Shown in pieces: positions 26,440 to 36,207 of a DNA stretch of 56,497 bases. Within the stretch, counting starts at the first letter, position 1. Each line of letters opens with the position of its first letter. The stretch spans positions 1-56,497 of the forward strand of contig JASJCH010000022.1 of assembly GCA_030066075.1 (NCBI GenBank), written 5' to 3'. Position numbers and translations under genes: made by a program. The notes beneath the pieces are model-generated. The model saw only the letters and a program-made list of their open reading frames with translations, was not told the origin of the DNA and did no database searches. The DNA comes from Woeseiaceae bacterium (GTDB lineage: Bacteria > Pseudomonadota > Gammaproteobacteria > Steroidobacterales > Woeseiaceae).

Positions 26440-26490
26440 ACTGAGCGCGGTCTTGGCATAGCGTACGCGCTCGGAACAGAGGAACACCAC

Positions 26491-26794
26491 ATGACATTCG
26501 TCGTCACCGAATCCTGCATCAAATGCAAACTCACCGACTGCGTCGAGGTTTGCCCGGTGGACTGTTTTCACGAGGGGCCGAACTTCCTCGTGATCGATCC
26601 GGAAGAGTGCATCGACTGTACGCTTTGCGAGCCCGAGTGCCCGGTCGAGGCGATCTATTCCGAGGACGAGTTGCCGGCTGGGCAGGAGCACTTCCTTGAG
26701 CTCAATGCCGAGCTGTCGCAGGAGTGGCCGGTCATTACCGAGATGAAGGACCCGCCGGCCGACGCCGACGACTGGCGCGAGGTTAAGGAAAAGC

Positions 26795-26814
<20 letters not shown>
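26491..26814 (+). CDS. fdxA: 7Fe ferredoxin FdxA
   Basis: The 107-residue protein has the FdxA pattern: a first cluster with cysteines in [20 protein letters not shown] and a second with [16 protein letters not shown], matching [3Fe-4S] and [4Fe-4S] clusters. The C-terminal helix ([22 protein letters not shown]) is also typical. It is a low-potential electron carrier. The stop overlaps the convergent haloalkane dehalogenase gene by 20 bases. Confidence 0.96.
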
Positions 26815-27688
<874 letters not shown>

Positions 27689-27705
27689 CGCCGTATCATA
27701 ACGGC

Positions 27706-28626
27706 ATGAGCAGCTTTCGCGCCAAGGCGATGCGCGCCATTACCGGCGCGTGGTTTCGGTCGGTCAATGCCGAGAAGGCGGACGTGCATCGTATGCGCAG
27801 GGTCTGGCACGGTCTCGCCAATACGCTGTGGACGGCCAGCGGAGTGGACGTCCGCCGCACGGATTTTGCCGGGATGCGCGCGGAGTGGCTGACGCCCCAG
27901 GCGCCGGCCCGGGGCAAGGCGATGCTATACCTGCACGGCGGCGCGTACGTGTTCGGCAATTGCGCGACGCACCGGCAGCTCGTCAGCTACATCGCCAGGT
28001 CTTGCGGCGTTCGCGCGCTGGTCATCGAGTACCGCCTGGCGCCGGAAAATCCGTTCCCCGCGGCCATCGAGGATTCGCTGGCGGCCTACCGCGCCCTGCG
28101 CGACGAGGGTTACGGGCCCGGGGACATCGTCGTTGCCGGCGACTCAGCGGGCGGCGGCCTCGTGATGGCGCTGCTGCTGTCGTTGCGGGATGCCGGCGAG
28201 GAGATGCCCGCAGGGGCCGTGATGTTTTCGCCGTGGCTCGACCTGACGGCCAGCGGCGAGTCCATGACGACGCGCGCCAAACGGGACCCCTGGTTCAAGC
28301 CCCCGGACATGCCGATCATCGCCTCTTACTACTGCGAGGAAGAGGAGTACCGGAACCCGCTGGTGTCGGCCGTCTTCGCGGACGTGCAGGGTCTGCCGCC
28401 CATCCACATCCAGGTCGGTGACGACGAGATCCTGCTCAGCGATTCGACCCGGATCGCCGAAAAAATCGAGGCGGCAGGCGGCGAGGTCACGCTCGATGTG
28501 TGGCCCCAGATGTTCCATGTATTCCAGGTATTCGTGCACCAGATGCCGGAAAGCCGTGAGGCCATCGGCAAGCTCGTGCCGTACGTAAGATCGTGGCTAC
28601 ATATTGGCGGGTCGTCAGATTCCTGA
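27706..28626 (+). CDS. Alpha/beta hydrolase, hormone-sensitive-lipase-type esterase
   Basis: The start ATG 27706 gives 306 residues. The oxyanion-hole motif LYLHGGAYVFG, the nucleophile motif VAGDSAGGGLV, the acid in VGDDEILLSDS and the His in QMFHVFQ identify a bacterial HSL-family (family IV) carboxylesterase, cytoplasmic, with a short helical cap. The 3' end overlaps the convergent methyltransferase gene by 12 bases. Divergent pairing with a dehalogenase hints at xenobiotic or haloester metabolism, which is an inference. Confidence 0.92.
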   Translation: MSSFRAKAMRAITGAWFRSVNAEKADVHRMRRVWHGLANTLWTASGVDVRRTDFAGMRAEWLTPQAPARGKAMLYLHGGAYVFGNCATHRQLVSYIARSCGVRALVIEYRLAPENPFPAAIEDSLAAYRALRDEGYGPGDIVVAGDSAGGGLVMALLLSLRDAGEEMPAGAVMFSPWLDLTASGESMTTRAKRDPWFKPPDMPIIASYYCEEEEYRNPLVSAVFADVQGLPPIHIQVGDDEILLSDSTRIAEKIEAAGGEVTLDVWPQMFHVFQVFVHQMPESREAIGKLVPYVRSWLHIGGSSDS

Positions 28627-29976
28627 CTGTTTCTGCGCGTCGTCGTACATCTTCGTCAGGAACGCGCGAATAGCGGGCTCGGCTTCGGCGCGCGTCATCA
28701 ACTGTTGTTTCTCCAGGACGACGGCCATGTCCTGGATCGTGCGCTTGCCGTCGATCAGCGACATCATGAACGAGTAAATCTGGGTGGTCATTGCCTGGCT
28801 GCGGAATGCCGGCGACAGCGGCACGGGTTCCTTGCCGGTCACGATCCAGTCGGGCAGGGCGCGATGCCGCGCCGGCGCGTCGGTATTGCGCTCCTTGTAA
28901 GCCGAGAACGAGAAGACCCGCTCCTGGCGGCCGTGGCGACTGGCAGGAGAACACATATAGGGGATAGTCGCCTCGCTGACATACGGGTCGCTGAAGCCGC
29001 TCTCGGCGATAATCGCCTTGGTTTCCTCCGGGCTGTAGCGCCGGGCACGCTCCGGCGTTGCAAACGCCAGCGAGCCGAAGTTCACCCAGCGACCTTCGGG
29101 TTTCAGGAGCGCGTTGATTCGCGCCGCCAGCACCGGCAGGTCTTCTGAAATGATGTCGATGAGCCACGGTGTCACAACCGTGTCGAAAGAGCCTGCTGCG
29201 AACGGGGTGCGCAGCGCGTCGCCGAGAACAAGATAAAAGCCATCGCGAACCACCTCCGGCGCGGCTAGCGTGCGCAGCACGGCGTCGTCCTCGAGCGAGC
29301 GCGGCGCGATCGGGAACTCGTACATTTTCAATGTATCGCCATTTGCGACCGTCTTCGCGATCAGCAGCAACAGCGGATTGAAGTCCATCGCAACGGTTGC
29401 ATCGCAATCCATCTGCATGTGCAGGTCATACGCCAGGCGGCCGGCGCCGGCGCCCAGCACCAGGACCTTGCCGAGCTCGGCGTTTTCGTGCAGCACCGAC
29501 TGCAGCTGTTTCAGGGACGCCTGGTTTTCCTCGTCACCCCAGGACCAGTCGCGGTGCACGTTGGCGTAGTAGGTGTTGAGGCCCTGGTCGACCGGCAGGC
29601 GGGTGCGCAGGGCGAGATAGCTCTCGTAATTGCCCTGCAGCGACTGCACGTCGAGGGGCTGCAGCAGTTTCTGCAGCTTGCGGCGATGGGTGTCGGTGGC
29701 CTTGCGATAGCGCTCGACGCGCCGTCGCGTCAGCGGCCGCAGGTCCTTGTCCTTGAGTTCCGAGTCGAGCGAGGCCGCCTCCTGGCTCAGGCTCTGCAGC
29801 GCAAACTGCAGTCGGCCGCGCCACTCGCCGAGCGAGGCCTGCGGCTCCGCGAACATCCACGGTATGCCGTCGATCGACGGGAAGTCGATCTTGCAGGCCT
29901 TGCAACGGAATACGCCATCGTTCTCGTCCAACGGCGCTTTGTCGCACCTCGGACACGCAAGCAGTTCATTAAGCAT
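28615..29976 (-). CDS. SAM-dependent methyltransferase with an N-terminal zinc ribbon (carnosine N-methyltransferase-like)
   Basis: The start ATG 29976-29974 gives 453 residues. An N-terminal zinc ribbon (CPRCDKAP and CKACKIDFP) precedes a helical region, and then a Rossmann methyltransferase: VLVLGAGAGRLAYDL is the SAM-binding motif I, MDFNPLLLLIAK the acidic loop, and FDTVVTPWLIDII motif IV. The closing region (WVNFGSLAF, YSPEETKAIIAESGF) resembles the N2227/carnosine N-methyltransferase group. Fusion to a C-terminal helical domain (YSFMMSLIDGKRTIQDMAVVLEKQQLM) is unusual. The substrate is unknown. Confidence 0.8.
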   Translation of the reverse strand: MLNELLACPRCDKAPLDENDGVFRCKACKIDFPSIDGIPWMFAEPQASLGEWRGRLQFALQSLSQEAASLDSELKDKDLRPLTRRRVERYRKATDTHRRKLQKLLQPLDVQSLQGNYESYLALRTRLPVDQGLNTYYANVHRDWSWGDEENQASLKQLQSVLHENAELGKVLVLGAGAGRLAYDLHMQMDCDATVAMDFNPLLLLIAKTVANGDTLKMYEFPIAPRSLEDDAVLRTLAAPEVVRDGFYLVLGDALRTPFAAGSFDTVVTPWLIDIISEDLPVLAARINALLKPEGRWVNFGSLAFATPERARRYSPEETKAIIAESGFSDPYVSEATIPYMCSPASRHGRQERVFSFSAYKERNTDAPARHRALPDWIVTGKEPVPLSPAFRSQAMTTQIYSFMMSLIDGKRTIQDMAVVLEKQQLMTRAEAEPAIRAFLTKMYDDAQKQSGI

Positions 29977-29991
29977 GCGCGGAGTATAACC

Positions 29992-30034
29992 GTAGGAGCG
30001 GCCCATGGCCGCGATCGCGCCCACGGGGCGCTCC
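29992..30034. repeat. REP-like dimeric palindrome, copy 1
   Basis: Two hairpins, GCGGCC-CAT-GGCCGC and GCGCCC-ACG-GGGCGC, are joined by GATC and flanked by GGAG/CTCC. The first 39 bases are identical to the copy at 50044. It lies between the methyltransferase start and the DUF1501 terminator. Confidence 0.8.
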
Positions 30035-30037
30035 AAC

Positions 30038-30074
30038 AAAAAAAACGGGGTCAGAGCCCTAGGGCTCTGACCCC
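30038..30074 (-). terminator. Intrinsic terminator of the DUF1501 operon
   Basis: A perfect 28-base palindrome (GGGGTCAGAGCCCT and its complement, 30047-30074) is followed on the minus strand by G and eight T (30045-30038). It lies 16 bases after the DUF1501 stop at 30090. Confidence 0.85.
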
Positions 30075-30089
30075 AATCGAGGGTTCGTG

Positions 30090-31718
30090 CTATACGGGGT
30101 TGGCAATCGTGCCGTTACAGATTGGGGTAAACGCTGTGAGGCTTCGCTGCATCGCTGCGTTACCGAGGCCGTGGTTCCCGAAGACGCTGCCGAACTGCCC
30201 TTCCTCACCGTGCAGCGCCATGTAATTGAGCAGCACGGTGTTCACGAGCAGGTTGACGTTGTTGGCCGCAGGAGTCGCACCGCGCTGTACCGAGCCGCCC
30301 GCATCCATGTAGCCGAGCTGCTGGTGGACAGCCTGTTCTTCCGGCGTCGCGCCGATGATCGTCGGCCTCCGTCCCGGGTTGTAGACCAGGAAGAAGGAGC
30401 CGGCGGTCGACGAGTTGTCACTCGTCCACTCACCCTTGCCGCGACCGTCCTGCGTGTTGTCGATGGCGCCGTTAGAGGACAGCGAACCGTCCGAGAAGAC
30501 GTACATCATGACCGGGGTCTGCAGGCGTGCCGCATACTCGAGTACGGCGCCCATGCAGCGACCGGCGCGGAAGTCCTTGACCTCGCCCTCGGCGCGGCGA
30601 CCACCGTGGTAGTCGTAGCCACCCATCTCGATGCAGCCTGCGCCGGCGTAGCCGTTCAGAACCAGCTTCATTACCGAAGCCGTTTTCTGGAACTCGCGCG
30701 CATCGCGATCGCCGGCGTCCCACTCGGCCTGCGAGAAGATGCCCGTCGGCCCGACGATCTCCGGATCGAGACCCGGGTCGATCGGTACGCCGCCGAAGCG
30801 ATCAGCAATATCGGCAGACTTCAGGTAGCCGCAGCGGACCATTTCCTTGATGACGGCATCGCGCGTGATCTGCGTGTCGACCTGGTCCATCTTGCGATCC
30901 GAGATGCGGTAGATGGATTCCATGACGGCCGTGGCGTCGTCCTTGGACAGGATGCCCACGAGGTCACCCGTGTCGACGAGGTTGACGACGTCCGACGGGC
31001 GATCGACCTTGGTCGGCCGCAGTTCGGGGTCGTACAGCATCGCCGGCAGCATCGAGTTGCCGCCCGAGTCCGAGTTCTCGGAACCGGCCAGCGTCAGGAT
31101 GGATCCGTCGGCGCCCAGGCCGCCCGCGCCGGCACGGGCGATGCCGTACATCGGGTTATGCGGGTTGTTGCCCGTGTCGTTATCCGAGCGCGCCGGGATG
31201 GCCGCGCCGTTGATGAACTGCTCGTTACCCGCCGTGAGGGTCTGCATGATGCCGCGACGGAACGCACTGTCGAGGTGGAAGCCGAGGCCCAGGTCGAAGT
31301 TCTCGTAGGGCAGGTTCAGCGTCGGGTCGACGAGTCCGGGGACCATGTCGCCCGGCAAACCCATCTTCTCGTAGCCGGCCGTGGACAGGAAGTCCAGCTG
31401 GCCGCCTTCCTGGCCGCACAATACGTTCGAGCCGAAGATGTTCGCGCCACCGGCGAGGTCGAAGCAGATGAACGGGATCTTGCCGGCGCCGTTGGTGGCG
31501 ATCTGGCAAGGGTTCGTCAGCAGTGCATCGAGATCCGGCGACAGCGCCGCGGCCGCTTCGCGCGGGTTCGCGAACAAGCTCAGGATGCCTGCGCTCGACG
31601 TGTAGGCCGCGCCGGACATGAAGCCCTGTGCCACGAACTGGCGTCGCGTGACAGGACGCGGATGATCGGCATGATACTGCGGCTCATCATAGTGCCGTGT
31701 TTTACGTTTGATAGTCAT
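30090..31718 (-). CDS. DUF1501-type exported protein
   Basis: The 542-residue product carries a twin-arginine-like N-terminus (VTRRQFVAQGFMSGAAY), so it is probably exported folded. The body belongs to the DUF1501 group, which is related to alkaline phosphatase/sulfatase folds: FICFDLAGGANIFGSN, GLDPEIVGPTGIF, GYDYHGGRRAEGEVKDFRAG, VMMYVFSDGSLSSNG. DUF1501 genes often travel with DUF1800/DUF1592-type genes encoding exported heme proteins, as here. The activity is unknown. It is the third gene of the minus-strand operon, 30 bases after the LamG-diheme gene, and ends at a strong terminator. Confidence 0.8.
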   Translation of the reverse strand: MTIKRKTRHYDEPQYHADHPRPVTRRQFVAQGFMSGAAYTSSAGILSLFANPREAAAALSPDLDALLTNPCQIATNGAGKIPFICFDLAGGANIFGSNVLCGQEGGQLDFLSTAGYEKMGLPGDMVPGLVDPTLNLPYENFDLGLGFHLDSAFRRGIMQTLTAGNEQFINGAAIPARSDNDTGNNPHNPMYGIARAGAGGLGADGSILTLAGSENSDSGGNSMLPAMLYDPELRPTKVDRPSDVVNLVDTGDLVGILSKDDATAVMESIYRISDRKMDQVDTQITRDAVIKEMVRCGYLKSADIADRFGGVPIDPGLDPEIVGPTGIFSQAEWDAGDRDAREFQKTASVMKLVLNGYAGAGCIEMGGYDYHGGRRAEGEVKDFRAGRCMGAVLEYAARLQTPVMMYVFSDGSLSSNGAIDNTQDGRGKGEWTSDNSSTAGSFFLVYNPGRRPTIIGATPEEQAVHQQLGYMDAGGSVQRGATPAANNVNLLVNTVLLNYMALHGEEGQFGSVFGNHGLGNAAMQRSLTAFTPICNGTIANPV

Positions 31719-31748
31719 GTCGTTAGTTCCTTTCCTTAGGTCCTGTCG

Positions 31749-34262
31749 TTACTGAATCAGCGTAGCTGCGTTGCCGAGGGTGGCGGCGCAGACGCCCTTG
31801 GCGATGGCGCGCGTGTCCGAACCGCCGTCCAGCAGGCGCTGGGCAAGGTTGTTCGGACGACCGCCAGCGGCCGTTACTGTTGCGAGTTCTGCATTCACGT
31901 CGGCGAATGCCGGCTGGGATGCGATATTCGTACCCATGATCCGGTTCACCAGCGGCGTGATGTAGCCACCGCGGTTCGCCGCGGAGAACGACGTCCCTGC
32001 CGGGGCAGAGAAGAAGCCTGCCGGGAAGCTCGGGTCGGAATCAGCCGGTCCCGGGCTCGCGTTCGAACCGATGAATGCATCGCAGTAGGCAATCGCAAGC
32101 TGGGCGACAGCCACCTGGTGTGACGACAGGAACGTGTTGACGTCTTCAACGGCCGGCAGTGACTGCCGCAGTTCCTGGTACGTCATGTCGACATTCATGT
32201 AGTCCGTCCAGTCGATGCCGAGCACGCTGGCAAACGTCGCGTTGATCTCATCGAAGGTCCTCAGACCGACATGCGAAGCCGGCGTCAGGTCCGATTCAGT
32301 CAGAACGAGCGTCGGGTCGGCCGGGCGGTTATAGCTGGCGCCGGCCAGGCGATCGAAGGTCAGGAAGAACTCGTCGAGTTCCGGACCCTTCTCGAGCGGC
32401 AGGACCGCGCCGAGCGTCGAGAGCGGCTGGCCGAGCTCCGCGAACTGCGTTGCGTCCAGGGTTCCGACCATCGTCGCATAGGTCTGACCGACAGGCGCCT
32501 CGATACCGTTCATCGCGACGCGCATACCCTCGATCGGGATACCCGTCGGCGTCGAGCCGTCCAGCGTGATGAAGTGCGGCTTGTCGAACAGGTAGGCATA
32601 GCTGTCGAACTGCGCAACCTCGAAGAGGACGTAAGACGAATCCGCCATCGTCGCATCTCCGGGATACAGGATCTCCGAGATGTTGAACAGCAGGAAGAAT
32701 TTCTCACCTACGCCGACATCGAAGTTCTGGGTCACCTGTTCCTGGGTCATCGCACGGCGGTGCAGTGCGGCCAGGCGGATGGTGCCGGCGAACTGGCCCT
32801 CGCCGGAGGTCTCGGCGCCCAGTACGAGCGCGAAGGTGTCCTGCCAGTCGATGAGCGTGCCGCCCGGAACCGGGTCCACCTGGCTAACGAGGTCGCCGTT
32901 GACGTAGATCTTGCGACCCTCGATCGGGTCGTAAGTCGCTACGACGTGCTGCAGGGTTGCCTGCAGTACCTCGTCGGCATCCGGCGTGGAGAGTGCCGGG
33001 TCACCGTTCAGGCTGGTCTCGGTCGAGCGCAGCTGGAAGTCGTAGTTGTACAACGTCTGCTGCAGCGTGAAGTTACGCGCCTGCTCGCCGGCGGAGTAGC
33101 TGACGATGCGCGCCATTTCCTGCGTCACGTTAGCCGGAATCACCCAGGCTTCGATCGAGAACTCACCCGACTCCTGGAAGATGTCGTGGATCTTGGCGCT
33201 GGCGATCGTCGTACCGCGGGCGATACCACCGTTCATCGTGATGCCCCAGCCGCCGTACCAGGTGACTTCCTGCGACAGGTTGAGGTCGATTGCCGGGTCC
33301 ACACCACTCGTGTCGTACGCGACCAGGCCGGTGCCCGTCTTGAACTCCCAAAGCGCAATCTGGGCGTCCTCGAAACGGTTGCCGCCCGAAGCAATCGTGC
33401 CGTCCACGAGCTTCATCGCTTTACTGAAGACCAGGTTCGGGTCGACTTGCGTGGGCGTAATGCCGTTGGCGAACTGCGTAATGGCGTCTTCGAGGTCCTG
33501 GGCGTCGGCGGCACAGTTACCGCTCCAGCAGTTATGGCCCTCGAGGCGCAGCTTGGTCACGATCTGCGAATTCGCCGGCGTGTCCAGGTTGATTTTCGGC
33601 TTGGCAGCTTCGTAGGCCACGTCGATATTCGGATCACCGTGGAACGGCTGGCGCTGCGAGTTAGCCGGCGCCTGCGAGCTGTGACAGGTCGAGCAGTACG
33701 GCTGCAGGTACGGGCCATGGATCAACGCAGCGAACTGGCTGGAGTCAACCGGGAAGTTCTTGCTGGCGCCGGGATCCTGCGACGGCGGCGGCAACAGCGT
33801 GATCTGGCGGCCACCGCCACCCCCGTCACCGAGCCAGTTTTCGATCCAGGTCGTCATGATCGTGCCGCAAACGGCCGAGTCTGCAACCCAGCAGTTGTGG
33901 CCCTGTGCGACCTTCTCGACCACGCGCGACAGGCTCGGCTGCTGCGTATCCGTGACGGTTACGGCGGCATCGTAGGCCATGTTCACGTCGTCGTTGCGCA
34001 CGAACATGGGCTGCTGGCCGACGGATTCGTTATGGCACGAACCACAGCGATCCGACGTCTTGGCGTTGGCCCAGAATTCCTGCTGGAAGGCGAGCACGTC
34101 GGCGTCGCGCGCAACAGGTCCGGTGTAAGGCGCATCATTGTTCGAGTTACCACCCGGCGGAAGCGGGTTCGCCGTCGTCTCGGCGCCACCACTACAGGCG
34201 GCGAGGAAAACACTGGCGGCAACAGCAAGGAGCGCGTTCTGCATAGCGATGTTCCTGTTCAT
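31749..34262 (-). CDS. Diheme c-type lipoprotein with LamG domain
   Basis: The 837-residue protein starts with a lipoprotein signal (LLAVAASVFLAAC, Cys23). Two c-heme motifs, CGSCH (73-77) and CSTCH (190-194), each precede a conserved GHNCW motif (121-125 and 242-246), so the N-terminal 260 residues are a tandem duplication. A LamG/concanavalin-like domain follows (WEFKTG, SGEFSIEAWVIP, GRKIYVNGDLV, LAALHRRAMTQEQV). The C-terminal 300 residues have no domain I recognise and end with a helical part (YQELRQSLPAVEDVNTFLSSHQVAVAQLAIAYC). It is probably an envelope electron-transfer or substrate-binding protein. Start ATG 34262 has GGGAG upstream. Confidence 0.82.
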   Translation of the reverse strand: MNRNIAMQNALLAVAASVFLAACSGGAETTANPLPPGGNSNNDAPYTGPVARDADVLAFQQEFWANAKTSDRCGSCHNESVGQQPMFVRNDDVNMAYDAAVTVTDTQQPSLSRVVEKVAQGHNCWVADSAVCGTIMTTWIENWLGDGGGGGRQITLLPPPSQDPGASKNFPVDSSQFAALIHGPYLQPYCSTCHSSQAPANSQRQPFHGDPNIDVAYEAAKPKINLDTPANSQIVTKLRLEGHNCWSGNCAADAQDLEDAITQFANGITPTQVDPNLVFSKAMKLVDGTIASGGNRFEDAQIALWEFKTGTGLVAYDTSGVDPAIDLNLSQEVTWYGGWGITMNGGIARGTTIASAKIHDIFQESGEFSIEAWVIPANVTQEMARIVSYSAGEQARNFTLQQTLYNYDFQLRSTETSLNGDPALSTPDADEVLQATLQHVVATYDPIEGRKIYVNGDLVSQVDPVPGGTLIDWQDTFALVLGAETSGEGQFAGTIRLAALHRRAMTQEQVTQNFDVGVGEKFFLLFNISEILYPGDATMADSSYVLFEVAQFDSYAYLFDKPHFITLDGSTPTGIPIEGMRVAMNGIEAPVGQTYATMVGTLDATQFAELGQPLSTLGAVLPLEKGPELDEFFLTFDRLAGASYNRPADPTLVLTESDLTPASHVGLRTFDEINATFASVLGIDWTDYMNVDMTYQELRQSLPAVEDVNTFLSSHQVAVAQLAIAYCDAFIGSNASPGPADSDPSFPAGFFSAPAGTSFSAANRGGYITPLVNRIMGTNIASQPAFADVNAELATVTAAGGRPNNLAQRLLDGGSDTRAIAKGVCAATLGNAATLIQ

Positions 34263-34274
34263 TGTTCAGTCTCC

Positions 34275-35462
34275 CTACTGGCCCATGCAGTGAACGGCAG
34301 TCTGGGCGAAGACGTCCTTCATCCTGTAGCCCAGGCTGGTCATAAAGTCGGTGGTCAGCTGGTCGACCATGCCGCGGTCGGCGGCGTTCTCAGGCTCACG
34401 CATGCACACTGCCTTGAACACTTTGCGAACCTGGCAGGCGGCAAATGCTTCGCTGTTACCCAGCTCTTCGCCCAGCGATTTGGCGCCGTTGCCCGAACCA
34501 GGCAGCGACGGGTCGAAGCCGAGAAACGCGTTCTGACCTTCACGCCAGCGGTTCTGCCACGAATCGTCAACCGTGCGGAAACCCTGGGGGAAGTTCAGGT
34601 CGTTGTTGAAATACTTCGGCTGTACGGCGCCCGGCGTGTACTCGAGGCGACCGGTCGTCTCGTTGTAGTTGTAGTAAGCAAAGGCGCCCGCCAGCGGGTC
34701 CATGCCGTTGTGGCAGCCGACGCAGTTGTTCAGGAACAGGCGGCTGTCACCACCCGGGCTGCGGCTCACGTCCTGGCGAATGCGATCCGGCGCCAGCTTG
34801 GTGTCGTGAACCTGCTCGAGGTCGTTGCACATGTGGTTGAGCAGCGTAAAGCGGAACATGGCGCGGTTGGTGCCCGCAACGTAGAACGCCTCGGAAGCGG
34901 CCCGCGACGTCATGATGCCGGCCGTTGCGCTCGACGGGATGCCCTGGACCGACGACTGCGTCGTCGCAACGAGCTCATCGCGCAGGTTGATGTTGTTCAG
35001 CTCGAGCTGCGCGTAATGGTCGTTATTGGCCGCGGACGGTGCCGACGACACAACGCCGTTGCTGCCGACGTAGGTCAGGTCGGCTGACAGCAGTGTATTA
35101 AAGGGTACGTCGTCACGGACCATGCCGACGACGGTCGCGACATAGTCATTCAGCGGCACGAACACCGACTGGTCGCGGTTCGTCCACGGCGCCGCGAAGT
35201 TCTTCAACGTCACGTTGTAGAAATTCACGTTATCCATGGCAATGAAAGCCGCGGTCACTGCGTCGCCCGGAAGCGCGGGGTTGACCGCGTCCTCCATCTG
35301 CTGCAGCACCGCGTCGGTCGGCGGCACGCCGGCCAGGCGATCATGAATACGTTTCGCCTGCTCGCGATACCCTGCGTGTGCCGGCGCCATCATGCCCATA
35401 GCTACAAGCGCAACAACTACAATGCGCCACAGCGGGCTGGTCCATCCCTGGTCTCGTTTCAT
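34275..35462 (-). CDS. Exported monoheme DUF1592/DUF1588-like protein
   Basis: I place the start at ATG 35462-35460 (395 residues), because a normal signal peptide follows (WRIVVVALVAMGMMAPAHA); in-frame starts at 35486 and 35513 are possible. A helical region with the motif TSRAASEAFYVAGTNRAMFRFTLLNHMC precedes a single c-heme site, CVGCHNGMDPL (Cys247). GAFAYYNYNETTGRLEYTPG and the closing segment ACQVRKVFKAVCMREP follow. This layout resembles planctomycete-type DUF1592/DUF1588 cytochrome-like proteins. It opens the minus-strand operon and is 12 bases from the LamG gene. Function is unknown. Confidence 0.72.
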   Translation of the reverse strand: MKRDQGWTSPLWRIVVVALVAMGMMAPAHAGYREQAKRIHDRLAGVPPTDAVLQQMEDAVNPALPGDAVTAAFIAMDNVNFYNVTLKNFAAPWTNRDQSVFVPLNDYVATVVGMVRDDVPFNTLLSADLTYVGSNGVVSSAPSAANNDHYAQLELNNINLRDELVATTQSSVQGIPSSATAGIMTSRAASEAFYVAGTNRAMFRFTLLNHMCNDLEQVHDTKLAPDRIRQDVSRSPGGDSRLFLNNCVGCHNGMDPLAGAFAYYNYNETTGRLEYTPGAVQPKYFNNDLNFPQGFRTVDDSWQNRWREGQNAFLGFDPSLPGSGNGAKSLGEELGNSEAFAACQVRKVFKAVCMREPENAADRGMVDQLTTDFMTSLGYRMKDVFAQTAVHCMGQ

Positions 35463-35513
35463 TTTTGTCCACGTCCTGTAGGTCATAACAGTCTGCTCAC
35501 GTTGTAGTGTCAC

Positions 35514-36207
35514 TGCCTTTTTGCTTTAAGGGATTGACGACAACGTCGGCAGACGTTTTCAACAACCCGATGCTGCCTGATCCCTCAATATTTCTCCGTG
35601 AATGCTTTCACAGTCCCGGCATTTGCGATTCGGCAGCGGCGCAAAAACCAATCGATCTGCAATCAATAAAGCAATTGCTGTGCCAGTCTTGGCCGATCCG
35701 TCGAAATAAGCGAGAAAAAATAGAGAAATCAATCAGTTGCGGGTTTTGCGTAGGTGCAAACCGAAGCAACGATATGTCAAGCCGATGTCGGTAGTTGCGA
35801 ACAATGATTATGACCAGCGGAGCTAAGCTACTGATTGCACATGGCCCTGACGCTGTCGCCGAAGAGAGACAGGCGGTGATTTTCACGTCACTCCGATACC
35901 GGAACCGTTTCACATCACGGCTAATCCAACGTCGAGAATTCGCAATCGAATGTCACGAATTCACGGGCGACATATCAGCATGGAACCGAATCGCAGGCTG
36001 TTTCGTTTAGACGATTCAGGCATGCGAATCACGTTAAAAAGGACATTTAACTTTGCGTACTGTCGCCCTTTTTCGACATTACATCGCCTTCCAGACCTCT
36101 CATATACTGAGGCGCGGAGTGTGATCTTGTTAACGGTATACACCGAGCTGCGCCGTCAAACTTACACTTTCCTCGCAGCTCGCCAGGAAGACTCGAGGTA
36201 TTAACTG
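35514..36207. promoter_or_regulatory. A+T-richer divergent regulatory gap between the two halves of the heme locus
   Basis: About 700 bases separate the two divergent operons and are visibly richer in A+T than the genes around. The only open frames are short, overlapping and without family features, so I see no gene. A plausible plus-strand promoter is TTACAT (36079-36084), 18 bases, TATACT (36103-36108), 100 bases before the HzsA-related ATG. No clear operator was identified. Confidence 0.5.

Noticed and set aside
30087-31739. 550-codon plus-strand open frame opposite DUF1501
   Set aside because: No signal, motif or ribosome-binding site, and it covers the minus-strand terminator. The minus-strand frame has the Tat signal and family motifs.
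32271-35087. Very long (938-codon) plus-strand open frame
   Set aside because: It lies opposite the LamG-diheme and DUF1592-like genes, has low-complexity Arg/Val/Ala composition and no domain. It is a shadow of G+C-rich codon use.
35507-36204. Several small open frames in the heme-locus gap
   Set aside because: They overlap each other on both strands and lack ribosome-binding sites, signals or recognisable motifs.
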